A DNA stretch of 64,000 nt, from contig OX465103.1 in the NCBI GenBank assembly GCA_949987565.1, positions 10,491,149-10,555,148 on the forward strand, in the 5' to 3' direction. This document shows, in pieces, positions 41,101 through 56,598 of this stretch; the stretch's first letter is position 1, and each line of letters opens with the position of its first letter. The DNA is from Luidia sarsii. Taxonomy: Eukaryota > Echinodermata > Asteroidea > Paxillosida > Luidiidae. Below the pieces are notes generated by a model, which was given only the letters and a program-made list of their open reading frames with translations, did not search any database and was not told the DNA's origin. Position numbers and translations under genes: made by a program.

Positions 41101-44100
41101 ATCATTTCAATCAATTCATTTAAAAAATTGAAATTTATTCCAATTTCAAAATATAAATGAACTATTTTCCTACTAGTTTTCAACATGTCAGTATGCTCTG
41201 ATGGACTGGTGTAGAACCAGTAAGTAGAATGCACGGGTTCGAGTCACGGATGTTGGATTTTTTTTCTCAATTTATTAATTTTTATTTTCTTCATATTTGT
41301 CATATTTCATTGTTTTTATCACTCAAAGGATGCTTCTGTGATACTTTTATGCTGCATAATTAACCTTATTTAATTCATAATCACCTAGGAGACGCCATTT
41401 TGGCTGTGAAAGACTCTCTGTCCTTTTCAGTAACCTATAGTAAGTTAATATCTTTGATTGACGTAACAAAGCTGCCGCAATTCATTTATTAATATTTCAG
41501 CAATCAAAATATGATAGAAAAATTGTATTGAAGGTATTGCGGGACAATAAGAGACGCAATTTTGGCTCTGAAAGGCTCGCAGACAATTTCAGTAACCTAT
41601 AGTAAGTTGATACCTTTGATTGACTTAACAAAGGTGCCGCAATTCATTTATTAATATTTCAGTTTTAAATATGGGGACAAGAATATGTATTTAAGGTGTT
41701 GCGGGACAATAGGAATCCATATTTAATCACTTATGGTAATTAGGATACTTTTTAATGAGATTTTAAGTTGTCTTTAGTCATTTTTACTAAACAATCAACG
41801 GTCTTCACGGTTGTGCAATTACCGGAGTAATTAGCACAATAAAAAATGAAAAATATGTAAAACAATGGAGAAAAAAAAATGGGGAAAAAAATTGCACATT
41901 CCGGATTCGAACCAGTGCTTTCTTTCTACTGGTTCTACGCCGGTCCCCTAGACTGCGCAGAGTTGTCTTGAACTAAGCAAAAATAAGCGATTGATATGTT
42001 GTAATCGGGATACTATTTCTATTTCTTATTGAATTGAAAGAAGTTCTTTGTTTCTGATCATTTTGATCGGATTCATTTTGATGCTTCAAATCATTTCAAT
42101 CAATTCATTTAAAAAATTGAAATTTATTCCAATTTCAAAATATAAATGAACTATTTTCCTACTAGTTTTCAACATGTCAGTGTGCTCTGATGGACTGGTG
42201 TAGAACCAGTAAGTAGAATGCACGGGTTCGAGTCACGGATGTTGCATTTTTTTCTCAATTTATTAATTTTTATTTTCTTCATATTTGTCATATTTCATTG
42301 TTTTTATCACTCAAAGGATGCTTCTGTGATACTTTTATGCTGCATAATTAACCTTATTTAATTCATAATCACCTAGGAGACGCCATTTTGGCTGTGAAAG
42401 ACTCTCTGTCCTTTTCAGTAACCTATAGTAAGTTAATATCTTTGATTGACGTAACAAAGCTGCCGCAATTCATTTATTAATATTTCAGCAATCAAAATAT
42501 GATAGAAAAATTGTATTGAAGGTATTGCGGGACAATAAGAGACGCAATTTTGGCTCTGAAAGGCTCGCAGACAATTTCAGTAACCTATAGTAAGTTGATA
42601 CCTTTGATTGACTTAACAAAGGTGCCGCAATTCATTTATTAATATTTCAGTTTTAAATATGGGGACAAGAATATGTATTTAAGGTGTTGCGGGACAATAG
42701 GAATCCATATTTAATCACTTATGGTAATTAGGATACTTTTTAATGAGATTTTAAGTTGTCTTTAGTCATTTTTACTAAACAATCAACGGTCTTCACGGTT
42801 GTGCAATTACCGGAGTAATTAGCACAATAAAAAATGAAAAATATGTAAAACAATGGAGAAAAAAAAATGGGGAAAAAAATTGCACATTCCGGATTCGAAC
42901 CAGTGCTTTCTTTCTACTGGTTCTACGCCGGTCCCCTAGACTGCGCAGAGTTGTCTTGAACTAAGCAAAAATAAGCGATTGATATGTTGTAATCGGGATA
43001 CTATTTCTATTTCTTATTGAATTGAAAGAAGTTCTTTGTTTCTGATCATTTTGATCGGGTTCATTTTGATGCTTCAAATCATTTCAATCAATTCATTTAA
43101 AAAATTGAAATTTATTCCAATTTCAAAATATAAATGAACTATTTTCCTACTAGTTTTCAACATGTCAGTGTGCTCTGATGGACTGGTGTAGAACCAGTAA
43201 GTAGAATGCACGGGTTCGAGTCACGGATGTTGCATTTTTTTTCTCAATTTATTAATTTTTATTTTCTTCATATTTGTCATATTTCATTGTTTTTATCACT
43301 CAAAGGATGCTTCTGTGATACTTTTATGCTGCATAATTAACCTTATTTAATTCATAATCACCTAGGAGACGCCATTTTGGCTGTGAAAGACTCTCTGTCC
43401 TTTTCAGTAACCTATAGTAAGTTAATATCTTTAATTGACGTAACAAAGCTGCCGCAATTCATTTATTAATATTTCAGCAATCAAAATATGATAGAAAAAT
43501 TGTATTGAAGGTATTGCGGGACGATAAGAGACGCAATTTTGGCTCTGAAAGGCTCGCAGACCATTTCAGTAACCTATAGTAAGTTGATACCTTTGATTGA
43601 CTTAACAAAGGTGCCGCAAATCATTTATTAATATTTCAGTTTTAAATATGGGGACAAGAATATGTATTTAATGTGTTGCGGGACAATAGGAATCCATATT
43701 TTATCACTTATGGTAATTAGGATTCTTTTTAATGAGATTTTAAGTTGTCTTTAGTCATTTTTACTAAACAATCAACGGTCGTCACGGTTGTGCAATTACC
43801 GGAGTAATTAGCACAATAAAAAATGAAAAATATGTAAAACAATGGAGAAAAAAAAATGGGGAAAAAAATTGCACATTCCGGATTCGAACCAGTGCTTTCT
43901 TTCTACTGGTTCTACGCCGGTCCCCTAGACTGCGCAGAGTTGTCTTAAACTAAGCAAAAATAAGCGATTGATATGTTGTAATCGGGATACTATTTCTATT
44001 TCTTATTGAATTGAAAGAAGTTCTTTGTTTCTGATCATTTTGATCGGATTCATTTTGATGCTTCAAATCATTTCAATCAATTCATTCAAAAAATTGAAAT

Positions 44101-44254
44101 TTATTCCAATTTCAAAATGTAAATGAACTATTTTCCTACTAGTTTTCAACATGTCAGTATGCTCTGATGGACTGGTGTAGAACCAGTAAGTAGAATGCAC
44201 GGGTTCGAGTCACGGAAGTTGCAATTTTTTTTCTCAATTTATTAATTTTTATTT
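38159..44254. repeat. Array block XII: mainly n=1 units of the 'ttttcttcat' subtype
   Basis: Units start at 38159 (989 bp), 39148 (989), 40137 (1151, n=2), 41288 (988), 42276 (989) and 43265 (990). They share 'ggatgttg' joints, 'cctatagtaagttaa' in the first core and 'ccattttggctg'. 'ctttaattgacg' marks the units at 39148 and 43265, and 'gatgttggatt' precedes the units at 38159 and 41288. The unit at 40137 has 'gaaagggtcg' in its second core, a variant seen again only in the terminal unit. Confidence 0.88.
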
Positions 44255-47200
44255 ACTTCATATTTGTCATATTTCATTGTTTTTATCACTCAAAGGATGC
44301 TTCTGTGATACTTTTATGCTGCATAATTAACCTCATTCAATTCATAATCACCTAGGAGACGCCTTTTTGGCTGTGAAAGACTTTCTGTCCTTTTCAGTAA
44401 CCTATAGTTAGTTAATATCTTTGATTGACGTAACAAAGCTGCCGCAATTCATTTATTAATATTTCAGCAATCTAAATATGATAGAAAAATTGTATTGAAG
44501 TTATTGCGGGACAATAAGAGACGCAATTTTGGCTCTGAAAGGCTCGCAGACCATTTCAGTAACCTATAGTAAGTTGATACCTTTGATTGACTTAACAAAG
44601 GTGCCGCAATTCATTTATTAATATTTCAACAATCAAAATATCATAGAAAAATTGTATTGAAGGTATTGCGGGACAATAAGAGACGCAATTTTGGCTCTAA
44701 AAGGCTCGCAGACCATTACAGTAACCTATAGTAAGTTGATACCTTTGATTGACTTAACAAAGGTGCCGCAATTCATTTATTAATATTTCAGTTTTAAATA
44801 TGGGGACAAGAATATGTATTTAAAGTGTTGCGGGACAATAGGAATCCATATTTAATCACTTATGGTAATTAGGATACTTTTTAATGAGATTTTAAGTTGT
44901 CTTTAGTCATTTTTACTAAACAATCAACGGTCTTCACGGTTGTGCAATTACCGGAGTAATTAGCACAATAAAAAATGAAAAATATGTAAAACAATGGAGG
45001 AAAAAAAATGGGGAAAAAAATTGCACATTCCGGATTCGAACCAGTGCTTTCTTTCTACTGGTTCTACGCCGGTCCCCTAGACTGCGCAGAGTTGTCTTGA
45101 ACTAAGCAAAAATAAGCGATTGATATGTTGTAATCGGGATAATATTTCTATTTCTTATTGAATTGAAAGAAGTTCTTTGTTTCTGATCATTTTGATCGTA
45201 TTCATTTTGATGCTTCAAATCATTTCAATCAATTCATTTAAAAAATTGAAATTTATTCCAATTTCAAAATGTAAATGAACTATTTTCCTACTAGTTTTCA
45301 ACATGTCAGTATGCTCTGATGGACTGGTGTAGAACCAGTAAGTAGAATGCACGGGTTCGAGTCACGGAAGTTGCAATTTTTTTTCTCAATTTATTAATTT
45401 TTATTTACTTCATATTTGTCATATTTCATTGTTTTTATCACTCAAAGGATGCTTCTGTGATACTTTTATGCTGCATAATTAACCTTATTCAATTTATAAT
45501 CACCTAGGAGACGCCTTTTTGGCTGTGAAAGACTCTCTGTCCTTTTCAGTAACCTATAGTTAGTTAATATATTTGATTGACGTAACAAAGCTGCCGCAAT
45601 TCATTTATTAATATTTCAGCAATCAAAATATGATAGAAAAATTGTATTGAAGTTATTGCGGGACAATAAGAGACGCAATTTAGGCTCTGAAAGGCTCGCA
45701 GACCATTTCAGTAACCTATAGTAAGTTGATACCTTTGATTGACTTAACAAAGGTGCCGCAATTCATTTATTAATATTTCAACAATCAAAATATGATAGAA
45801 AAATTGTATTGAAGGTATTGCGGGACAATAAGAGACGCAATTTTGGCTCTAAAAGGCTCGCAGACCATTACAGTAACCTATAGTAAGTTGATACCTTTGA
45901 TTGACTTAACAAAGGTGCCGCAATTCATTTATTAATATTTCAGTTTTAAATATGGGGACAAGAATATGTATTTAAGGTGTTGCGGGACAATAGGAATCCA
46001 TATTTAATCACTTATGGTAATTAGGATACTTTTTAATGAGATTTTAAGTTGTCTTTAGTCATTTTTACTAAACAATCAACGGTCTTCACGGTTGTGCAAT
46101 TACCGGAGTAATTAGCACAATAAAAAATGAAAAATATGTAAAACAATGGAGAAAAAAAAATGGGGAAAAAAATTGCACATTCCGGATTCGAACCAGTGCT
46201 TTCTTTCTACTGGTTCTACGCCGGTCCCCTAGACTGCGCAGAGTTGTCTTGAACTAAGCAAAAATAAGCGATTGATATGTTGTAATCGGGATACTATTTC
46301 TATTTCTTATTGAATTGAAAGAAGTTCTTCGTTTCTGATCATTTTGATCGGATTCATTTTGATGCTTCAAATCATTTCAATCAATTCATTTAAAAAATTG
46401 AAATTTATTCCAATTTCAAAATATAAATGAACTATTTTCCTACTAGTTTTCAACATGTCAGTGTGCTCTGATGGACTGGTGTAGAACCAGTAAGTAGAAT
46501 GCACGGGTTCGAGTCACGGAAGTTGCAATTTTTTTTCTCAATTTATTAATTTTTATTTACTTCATATTTGTCATATTTCATTGTTTTTATCACTCAAAGG
46601 ATGCTTCTGTGATACTTTTATGCTGCATAATTAACCTTATTCAATTCATAATCACCTAGGAGACGCCTTTTTGGCTGTGAAAGACTTTCTGTCCTTTTCA
46701 GTAACCTATAGTTAGTTAATATCTTTGATTGACGTAACAAAGCTGCCGCAATTCATTTATTAATATTTCAGCAATCTAAATATGATAGAAAAATTGTATT
46801 GAAGTTATTGCGGGACAATAAGAGACGCAATTTTGGCTCTGAAAGGCTCGCAGACCATTTCAGTAACCTATAGTAAGTTGATACCTTTGATTGACTTAAC
46901 AAAGGTGCCGCAATTCATTTATTAATATTTCAACAATCAAAATATGATAGAAAAATTGTATTGAAGGTATTGCGGGACAATAAGAGACGCAATTTTGGCT
47001 CTAAAAGGCTCGCAGACCATTACAGTAACCTATAGTAAGTTGATACCTTTGATTGACTTAACAAAGGTGCCGCAATTCATTTATTAATATTTCAGTTTTA
47101 AATATGGGGACAAGAATATGTATTTAAGGTGTTGCGGGACAATAGGAATCCATATTTAATCACTTATGGTAATTAGGATACTTTTTAATGAGATTTTAAG

Positions 47201-47710
47201 TTGTCTTTAGTCATTTTTACTAAACAATCAACGGTCTTCACGGTTGTGCAATTACCGGAGTAATTAGCACAATACAAAATGAAAAATATGTAAAACAATG
47301 GAGAAAAAAAAATGGGGAAAAAAATTGCACATTCCGGATTCGAACCAGTGCTTTCTTTCTACTGGTTCTACGCCGGTCCCCTAGACTGCGCAGAGTTGTC
47401 TTGAACTAAGCAAAAATAAGCGATTGATATGTTGTAATCGGGATACTATTTCTATTTCTTATTGAATTGAAAGAAGTTCTTTGTTTCTGATCATTTTGAT
47501 CGGATTCATTTTGATGCTTCAAATCATTTCAATCAATTCATTTAAAAAATTGAAATTTATTCCAATTTCAAAATGTAAATGAACTATTTTCCTACTAGTT
47601 TTCAACATGTCAGTATGCTCTGATGGACTGGTGTAGAACCAGTAAGTAGAATGCACGGGTTCGAGTCAAGGAAGTTGCAATTTTTTTTCTCAATTTATTA
47701 ATTTTTATTT
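44255..47710. repeat. Array block XIII: three n=2 units
   Basis: Units start at 44255, 45407 and 46559, each 1152 bp. The first has 'tcatagaaa' in place of 'tgatagaaa' near 44641. The second has a mosaic first core with 'ttaggctctg', as in the left-hand blocks. The third begins the 'gtcaaggaag' and 'aatacaaaatg' variants that characterise the next block. Confidence 0.87.
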
Positions 47711-50700
47711 ACTTCATATTTGTCATATTTCATTGTTTTTATCACTCAAAGGATGCTTCTGTGATACTTTTATGCTGCATAATTAACCTTATTCAATTCA
47801 TAATCACCTAGGAGACGCCTTTTTGGCTGTGAAAGACTTTCTGTCCTTTTCAGTAACCTATAGTTAGTTAATATCTTTGATTGACGTAACAAAGCTGCCG
47901 CAATTCATTTATTAATATTTCAGCAATCTAAATATGATAGAAAAATTGTATTGAAGTTATTGCGGGACAATAAGAGACGCAATTTTGGCTCTGAAAGGCT
48001 CGCAGACCATTTCAGTAACCTATAGTAAGTTGATACCTTTGATTGACTTAACAAAGGTGCCGCAATTCATTTATTAATATTTCAACAATCAAAATATGAT
48101 AGAAAAATTGTATTGAAGGTATTGCGGGACAATAAGAGACGCAATTTTGGCTCTAAAAGGCTCGCAGACCATTACAGTAACCTATAGTAAGTTGATACCT
48201 TTGATTGACTTAACAAAGGTGCCGCAATTCATTTATTAATATTTCAGTTTTAAATATGGGGACAAGAATATGTATTTAAGGTGTTGCGGGACAATAGGAA
48301 TCCATATTTAATCACTTATGGTAATTAGGATACTTTTTAATGAGATTTTAAGTTGTCTTTAGTCATTTTTACTAAACAATCAACGGTCTTCACGGTTGTG
48401 CAATTACCGGAGTAATTAGCACAATACAAAATGAAAAATATGTAAAACAATGGAGAAAAAAAAATGGGGAAAAAAATTGCACATTCCGGATTCGAACCAG
48501 TGCTTTCTTTCTACTGGTTCTACGCCGGTCCCCTAGACTGCGCAGAGTTGTCTTGAACTAAGCAAAAATAAGCGATTGATATGTTGTAATCGGGATACTA
48601 TTTCTATTTCTTATTGAATTGAAAGAAGTTCTTTGTTTCTGATCATTTTGATCGGATTCATTTTGATGCTTCAAATCATTTCAATCAATTCATTTAAAAA
48701 ATTGAAATTTATTCCAATTTCAAAATGTAAATGAACTATTTTCCTACTAGTTTTCAACATGTCAGTATGCTCTGATGGACTGGTGTAGAACCAGTAAGTA
48801 GAATGCACGGGTTCGAGTCAAGGAAGTTGCAATTTTTTTTCTCAATTTATTAATTTTTATTTACTTCATATTTGTCATATTTCATTGTTTTTATCACTCA
48901 AAGGATGCTTCTGTGATACTTTTATGCTGCATAATTAACCTTATTCAATTCATAATCACCTAGGAGACGCCTTTTTGGCTGTGAAAGACTTTCTGTCCTT
49001 TTCAGTAACCTATAGTTAGTTAATATCTTTGATTGACGTAACAAAGCTGCTGCAATTCATTTATTAATATTTCAGCAATCTAAATATGATAGAAAAATTG
49101 TATTGAAGTTATTGCGGGACAATAAGAGACGCAATTTTGGCTCTGAAAGGCTCGCAGACCATTTCAGTAACCTATAGTAAGTTGATACCTTTGATTGACT
49201 TAACAAAGGTGCCGCAATTCATTTATTAATATTTCAACAATCAAAATATGATAGAAAAATTGTATTGAAGGTATTGCGGGACAATAAGAGACGCAATTTT
49301 GGCTCTAAAAGGCTCGCAGACCATTACAGTAACCTATAGTAAGTTGATACCTTTGATTGACTTAACAAAGGTGCCGCAATTCATTTATTAATATTTCAGT
49401 TTTAAATATGGGGACAAGAATATGTATTTAAGGTGTTGCGGGACAATAGGAATCCATATTTAATCACTTATGGTAATTAGGATACTTTTTAATGAGATTT
49501 TAAGTTGTCTTTAGTCATTTTTACTAAACAATCAACGGTCTTCACGGTTGTGCAATTACCGGAGTAATTAGCACAATAAAAAATGAAAAATATGTAAAAC
49601 AATGGAGAAAAAAAAATGGGGAAAAAAACTGCACATTCCGGATTCGAACCAGTGCTTTCTTTCTACTGGTTCTACGCCGGTCCCCTAGACTGCTCAGAGT
49701 TGTCTTGAACTAAGCAAAAATAAGCGATTGATATGTTGTAATCGGGATACTATTTCTATTTCTTATTGAATTGAAAGAAGTTCTTTGTTTCTGATCATTT
49801 TGATCGGATTCATTTTGATGCTTCAAATCATTTCAATCAATTCATTTAAAAAATTGAAATTTATTCCAATTTCAAAATGTAAATGAACTATTTTCCTACT
49901 AGTTTTCAACATGTCAGTATGCTCTGATGGACTGGTGTAGAACCAGTAAGTAGAATGCACGGGTTCGAGTCACGGAAGTTGCAATTTTTTTTCTCAATTT
50001 ATTAATTTTTATTTACTTCATATTTGTCATATTTCATTGTTTTTATCACTCAAAGGATGCTTCTGTGATACTTTTATGCTGCATAATTAACCTTATTCAA
50101 TTCATAATCACCTAGGAGACGCCTTTTTGGCTGTGAAAGACTTTCTGTCCTTTTCAGTAACCTATAGTTAGTTAATATCTTTGATTGACGTAACAAAGCT
50201 GCTGCAATTCATTTATTAATATTTCAGCAATCTAAATATGATAGAAAAATTGTATTGAAGTTATTGCGGGACAATAAGAGACGCAATTTTGGCTCTGAAA
50301 GGCTCGCAGACCATTTCAGTAACCTATAGTAAGTTGATACCTTTGATTGACTTAACAAAGGTGCCGCAATTCATTTATTAATATTTCAACAATCAAAATA
50401 TGATAGAAAAATTGTATTGAAGGTATTGCGGGACAATAAGAGACGCAATTTTGGCTCTAAAAGGCTCGCAGACCATTACAGTAACCTATAGTAAGTTGAT
50501 ACCTTTGATTGACTTAACAAAGGTGCCGCAATTCATTTATTAATATTTCAGTTTTAAATATGGGGACAAGAATATGTATTTAAGGTGTTGCGGGACAATA
50601 GGAATCCATATTTAATCACTTATGGTAATTAGGATACTTTTTAATGAGATTTTAAGTTGTCTTTAGTCATTTTTACTAAACAATCAACGGTCTTCACGGT

Positions 50701-52154
50701 TGTGCAATTACCGGAGTAATTAGCACAATAAAAAATGAAAAATATGTAAAACAATGGAGGAAAAAAAATGGGGAAAAAAATTGCACATTCCGGATTCGAA
50801 CCAGTGCTTTCTTTCTACTGGTTCTACGCCGGTCCCCTAGACTGCGCAGAGTTGTCTTGAACTAAGCAAAAATAAGCGATTGATATGTTGTAATCGGGAT
50901 ACTATTTCTATTTCTTATTGAATTGAAAGAAGTTCTTTGTTTCTGATCATTTTGATCGGGTTGATTTTGATGCTTCAAATCATTTCAATCAATTCATTTA
51001 AAAAATTGAAATTTATTCCAATTTCAAAATATAAATGAACTATTTTCCTACTAGTTTTCAACATGTCAGTGTGCTCTGATGGACTGGTGTAGAACCAGTA
51101 AGTAGAATGCACGGGTTCGAGTCACGGATGTTGCATTTTTTTTCTCAATTTATTAATTTTTATTTTCTTCATATTTGTCATATTTCATTGTTTTTATCAC
51201 TCAAAGGATGCTTCTGTGATACTTTTATGCTGCATAATTAACCTTATTTAATTCATAATCACCTAGGAGACGCCATTTTGGCTGTGAAAGACTCTCTGTC
51301 CTTTTCAGTAACCTATAGTAAGTTAATATCTTTGATTGACGTAACAAAGCTGCCGCAATTCATTTATTAATATTTCAGCAATCAAAATATGATAGAAAAA
51401 TTGTATTGAAGGTATTGCGGGACAATAAGAGACGCAATTTTGGCTCTGAAAGGCTCGCAGACAATTTCAGTAACCTATAGTAAGTTGATACCTTTGATTG
51501 ACTTAACAAAGGTGCCGCAATTCATTTATTAATATTTCAGTTTTAAATATGGGGACAAGAATATGTATTTAAGGTGTTGCGGGACAATAGGAATCCATAT
51601 TTAATCACTTATGGTAATTAGGATACTTTTTAATGAGATTTTAAGTTGTCTTTAGTCATTTTTACTAAACAATCAACGGTCTTCACGGTTGTGCAATTAC
51701 CGGAGTAATTAGCACAATAAAAAATGAAAAATATGTAAAACAATGGAGAAAAAAAAATGGGGAAAAAAATTGCACATTCCGGATTCGAACCAGTGCTTTC
51801 TTTCTACTGGTTCTACGCCGGTCCCCTAGACTGCGCAGAGCTGTCTTGAACTAAGCAAAAATAAGCGATTGATATGTTGTAATCGGGATACTATTTCTAT
51901 TTCTTATTGAATTGAAAGAAGTTCTTTGTTTCTGATCATTTTGATCGGGTTCATTTTGATGCTTCAAATCATTTCAATCAATTCATTTAAAAAATTGAAA
52001 TTTATTCCAATTTCAAAATATAAATGAACTATTTTCCTACTAGTTTTCAACATGTCAGTGTGCTCTGATGGACTGGTGTAGAACCAGTAAGTAGAATGCA
52101 CGGGTTCGAGTCACGGATGTTGCATTTTTTTTCTCAATTTATTAATTTTTATTT
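47711..52154. repeat. Array block XIV: 4444-bp tetramer, copy 1
   Basis: Units start at 47711 (1152 bp), 48863 (1152), 50015 (1151) and 51166 (989). Markers in order are 'aatacaaaatg' and 'gtcaaggaag' in unit 1, 'aaaaaactgcac' with 'ctgctcagag' in unit 2, 'atggaggaaaa' in unit 3 and 'cagagctgtc' in unit 4. All recur in the same order exactly 4444 bp later. Confidence 0.93.
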
Positions 52155-55100
52155 TCTTCATATTTGTCATATTTCATTGTTTTTATCACTCAAAGGATGC
52201 TTCTGTGATACTTTTATGCTGCATAATTAACCTTATTCAATTCATAATCACCTAGGAGACGCCTTTTTGGCTGTGAAAGACTTTCTGTCCTTTTCAGTAA
52301 CCTATAGTTAGTTAATATCTTTGATTGACGTAACAAAGCTGCCGCAATTCATTTATTAATATTTCAGCAATCTAAATATGATAGAAAAATTGTATTGAAG
52401 TTATTGCGGGACAATAAGAGACGCAATTTTGGCTCTGAAAGGCTCGCAGACCATTTCAGTAACCTATAGTAAGTTGATACCTTTGATTGACTTAACAAAG
52501 GTGCCGCAATTCATTTATTAATATTTCAACAATCAAAATATGATAGAAAAATTGTATTGAAGGTATTGCGGGACAATAAGAGACGCAATTTTGGCTCTAA
52601 AAGGCTCGCAGACCATTACAGTAACCTATAGTAAGTTGATACCTTTGATTGACTTAACAAAGGTGCCGCAATTCATTTATTAATATTTCAGTTTTAAATA
52701 TGGGGACAAGAATATGTATTTAAGGTGTTGCGGGACAATAGGAATCCATATTTAATCACTTATGGTAATTAGGATACTTTTTAATGAGATTTTAAGTTGT
52801 CTTTAGTCATTTTTACTAAACAATCAACGGTCTTCACGGTTGTGCAATTACCGGAGTAATTAGCACAATACAAAATGAAAAATATGTAAAACAATGGAGA
52901 AAAAAAAATGGGGAAAAAAATTGCACATTCCGGATTCGAACCAGTGCTTTCTTTCTACTGGTTCTACGCCGGTCCCCTAGACTGCGCAGAGTTGTCTTGA
53001 ACTAAGCAAAAATAAGCGATTGATATGTTGTAATCGGGATACTATTTCTATTTCTTATTGAATTGAAAGAAGTTCTTTGTTTCTGATCATTTTGATCGGA
53101 TTCATTTTGATGCTTCAAATCATTTCAATCAATTCATTTAAAAAATTGAAATTTATTCCAATTTCAAAATGTAAATGAACTATTTTCCTACTAGTTTTCA
53201 ACATGTCAGTATGCTCTGATGGACTGGTGTAGAACCAGTAAGTAGAATGCACGGGTTCGAGTCAAGGAAGTTGCAATTTTTTTTCTCAATTTATTAATTT
53301 TTATTTACTTCATATTTGTCATATTTCATTGTTTTTATCACTCAAAGGATGCTTCTGTGATACTTTTATGCTGCATAATTAACCTTATTCAATTCATAAT
53401 CACCTAGGAGACGCCTTTTTGGCTGTGAAAGACTTTCTGTCCTTTTCAGTAACCTATAGTTAGTTAATATCTTTGATTGACGTAACAAAGCTGCTGCAAT
53501 TCATTTATTAATATTTCAGCAATCTAAATATGATAGAAAAATTGTATTGAAGTTATTGCGGGACAATAAGAGACGCAATTTTGGCTCTGAAAGGCTCGCA
53601 GACCATTTCAGTAACCTATAGTAAGTTGATACCTTTGATTGACTTAACAAAGGTGCCGCAATTCATTTATTAATATTTCAACAATCAAAATATGATAGAA
53701 AAATTGTATTGAAGGTATTGCGGGACAATAAGAGACGCAATTTTGGCTCTAAAAGGCTCGCAGACCATTACAGTAACCTATAGTAAGTTGATACCTTTGA
53801 TTGACTTAACAAAGGTGCCGCAATTCATTTATTAATATTTCAGTTTTAAATATGGGGACAAGAATATGTATTTAAGGTGTTGCGGGACAATAGGAATCCA
53901 TATTTAATCACTTATGGTAATTAGGATACTTTTTAATGAGATTTTAAGTTGTCTTTAGTCATTTTTACTAAACAATCAACGGTCTTCACGGTTGTGCAAT
54001 TACCGGAGTAATTAGCACAATAAAAAATGAAAAATATGTAAAACAATGGAGAAAAAAAAATGGGGAAAAAAACTGCACATTCCGGATTCGAACCAGTGCT
54101 TTCTTTCTACTGGTTCTACGCCGGTCCCCTAGACTGCTCAGAGTTGTCTTGAACTAAGCAAAAATAAGCGATTGATATGTTGTAATCGGGATACTATTTC
54201 TATTTCTTATTGAATTGAAAGAAGTTCTTTGTTTCTGATCATTTTGATCGGATTCATTTTGATGCTTCAAATCATTTCAATCAATTCATTTAAAAAATTG
54301 AAATTTATTCCAATTTCAAAATGTAAATGAACTATTTTCCTACTAGTTTTCAACATGTCAGTATGCTCTGATGGACTGGTGTAGAACCAGTAAGTAGAAT
54401 GCACGGGTTCGAGTCACGGAAGTTGCAATTTTTTTTCTCAATTTATTAATTTTTATTTACTTCATATTTGTCATATTTCATTGTTTTTATCACTCAAAGG
54501 ATGCTTCTGTGATACTTTTATGCTGCATAATTAACCTTATTCAATTCATAATCACCTAGGAGACGCCTTTTTGGCTGTGAAAGACTTTCTGTCCTTTTCA
54601 GTAACCTATAGTTAGTTAATATCTTTGATTGACGTAACAAAGCTGCTGCAATTCATTTATTAATATTTCAGCAATCTAAATATGATAGAAAAATTGTATT
54701 GAAGTTATTGCGGGACAATAAGAGACGCAATTTTGGCTCTGAAAGGCTCGCAGACCATTTCAGTAACCTATAGTAAGTTGATACCTTTGATTGACTTAAC
54801 AAAGGTGCCGCAATTCATTTATTAATATTTCAACAATCAAAATATGATAGAAAAATTGTATTGAAGGTATTGCGGGACAATAAGAGACGCAATTTTGGCT
54901 CTAAAAGGCTCGCAGACCATTACAGTAACCTATAGTAAGTTGATACCTTTGATTGACTTAACAAAGGTGCCGCAATTCATTTATTAATATTTCAGTTTTA
55001 AATATGGGGACAAGAATATGTATTTAAGGTGTTGCGGGACAATAGGAATCCATATTTAATCACTTATGGTAATTAGGATACTTTTTAATGAGATTTTAAG

Positions 55101-56598
55101 TTGTCTTTAGTCATTTTTACTAAACAATCAACGGTCTTCACGGTTGTGCAATTACCGGAGTAATTAGCACAATAAAAAATGAAAAATATGTAAAACAATG
55201 GAGGAAAAAAAATGGGGAAAAAAATTGCACATTCCGGATTCGAACCAGTGCTTTCTTTCTACTGGTTCTACGCCGGTCCCCTAGACTGCGCAGAGTTGTC
55301 TTGAACTAAGCAAAAATAAGCGATTGATATGTTGTAATCGGGATACTATTTCTATTTCTTATTGAATTGAAAGAAGTTCTTTGTTTCTGATCATTTTGAT
55401 CGGGTTCATTTTGATGCTTCAAATCATTTCAATCAATTCATTTAAAAAATTGAAATTTATTCCAATTTCAAAATATAAATGAACTATTTTCCTACTAGTT
55501 TTCAACATGTCAGTGTGCTCTGATGGACTGGTGTAGAACCAGTAAGTAGAATGCACGGGTTCGAGTCACGGATGTTGCATTTTTTTTCTCAATTGATTAA
55601 TTTTTATTTTCTTCATATTTGTCATATTTCATTGTTTTTATCACTCAAAGGATGCTTCTGTGATACTTTTATGCTGCATAATTAACCTTATTTAATTCAT
55701 AATCACCTAGGAGACGCCATTTTGGCTGTGAAAGACTCTCTGTCCTTTTCAGTAACCTATAGTAAGTTAATATCTTTGATTGACGTAACAAAGCTGCCGC
55801 AATTCATTTATTAATATTTCAGCAATCAAAATATGATAGAAAAATTGTATTGAAGGTATTGCGGGACAATAAGAGACGCAATTTTGGCTCTGAAAGGCTC
55901 GCAGACAATTTCAGTAACCTATAGTAAGTTGATACCTTTGATTGACTTAACAAAGGTGCCGCAATTCATTTATTAATATTTCAGTTTTAAATATGGGGAC
56001 AAGAATATGTATTTAAGGTGTTGCGGGACAATAGGAATCCATATTTAATCACTTATGGTAATTAGGATACTTTTTAATGAGATTTTAAGTTGTCTTTAGT
56101 CATTTTTACTAAACAATCAACGGTCTTCACGGTTGTGCAATTACCGGAGTAATTAGCACAATAAAAAATGAAAAATATGTAAAACAATGGAGAAAAAAAA
56201 ATGGGGAAAAAAATTGCACATTCCGGATTCGAACCAGTGCTTTCTTTCTACTGGTTCTACGCCGGTCCCCTAGACTGCGCAGAGCTGTCTTGAACTAAGC
56301 AAAAATAAGCGATTGATATGTTGTAATCGGGATACTATTTCTATTTCTTATTGAATTGAAAGAAGTTCTTTGTTTCTGATCATTTTGATCGGGTTCATTT
56401 TGATGCTTCAAATCATTTCAATCAATTCATTTAAAAAATTGAAATTTATTCCAATTTCAAAATATAAATGAACTATTTTCCTACTAGTTTTCAACATGTC
56501 AGTGTGCTCTGATGGACTGGTGTAGAACCAGTAAGTAGAATGCACGGGTTCGAGTCACGGATGTTGCATTTTTTTTCTCAATTTATTAATTTTTATTT
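52155..56598. repeat. Array block XV: 4444-bp tetramer, copy 2
   Basis: Units start at 52155, 53307, 54459 and 55610 with lengths 1152, 1152, 1151 and 989. Every marker of block XIV returns. A private 'aattgattaat' lies near 55592. This last intact higher-order copy abuts the truncated terminal unit. Confidence 0.93.
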
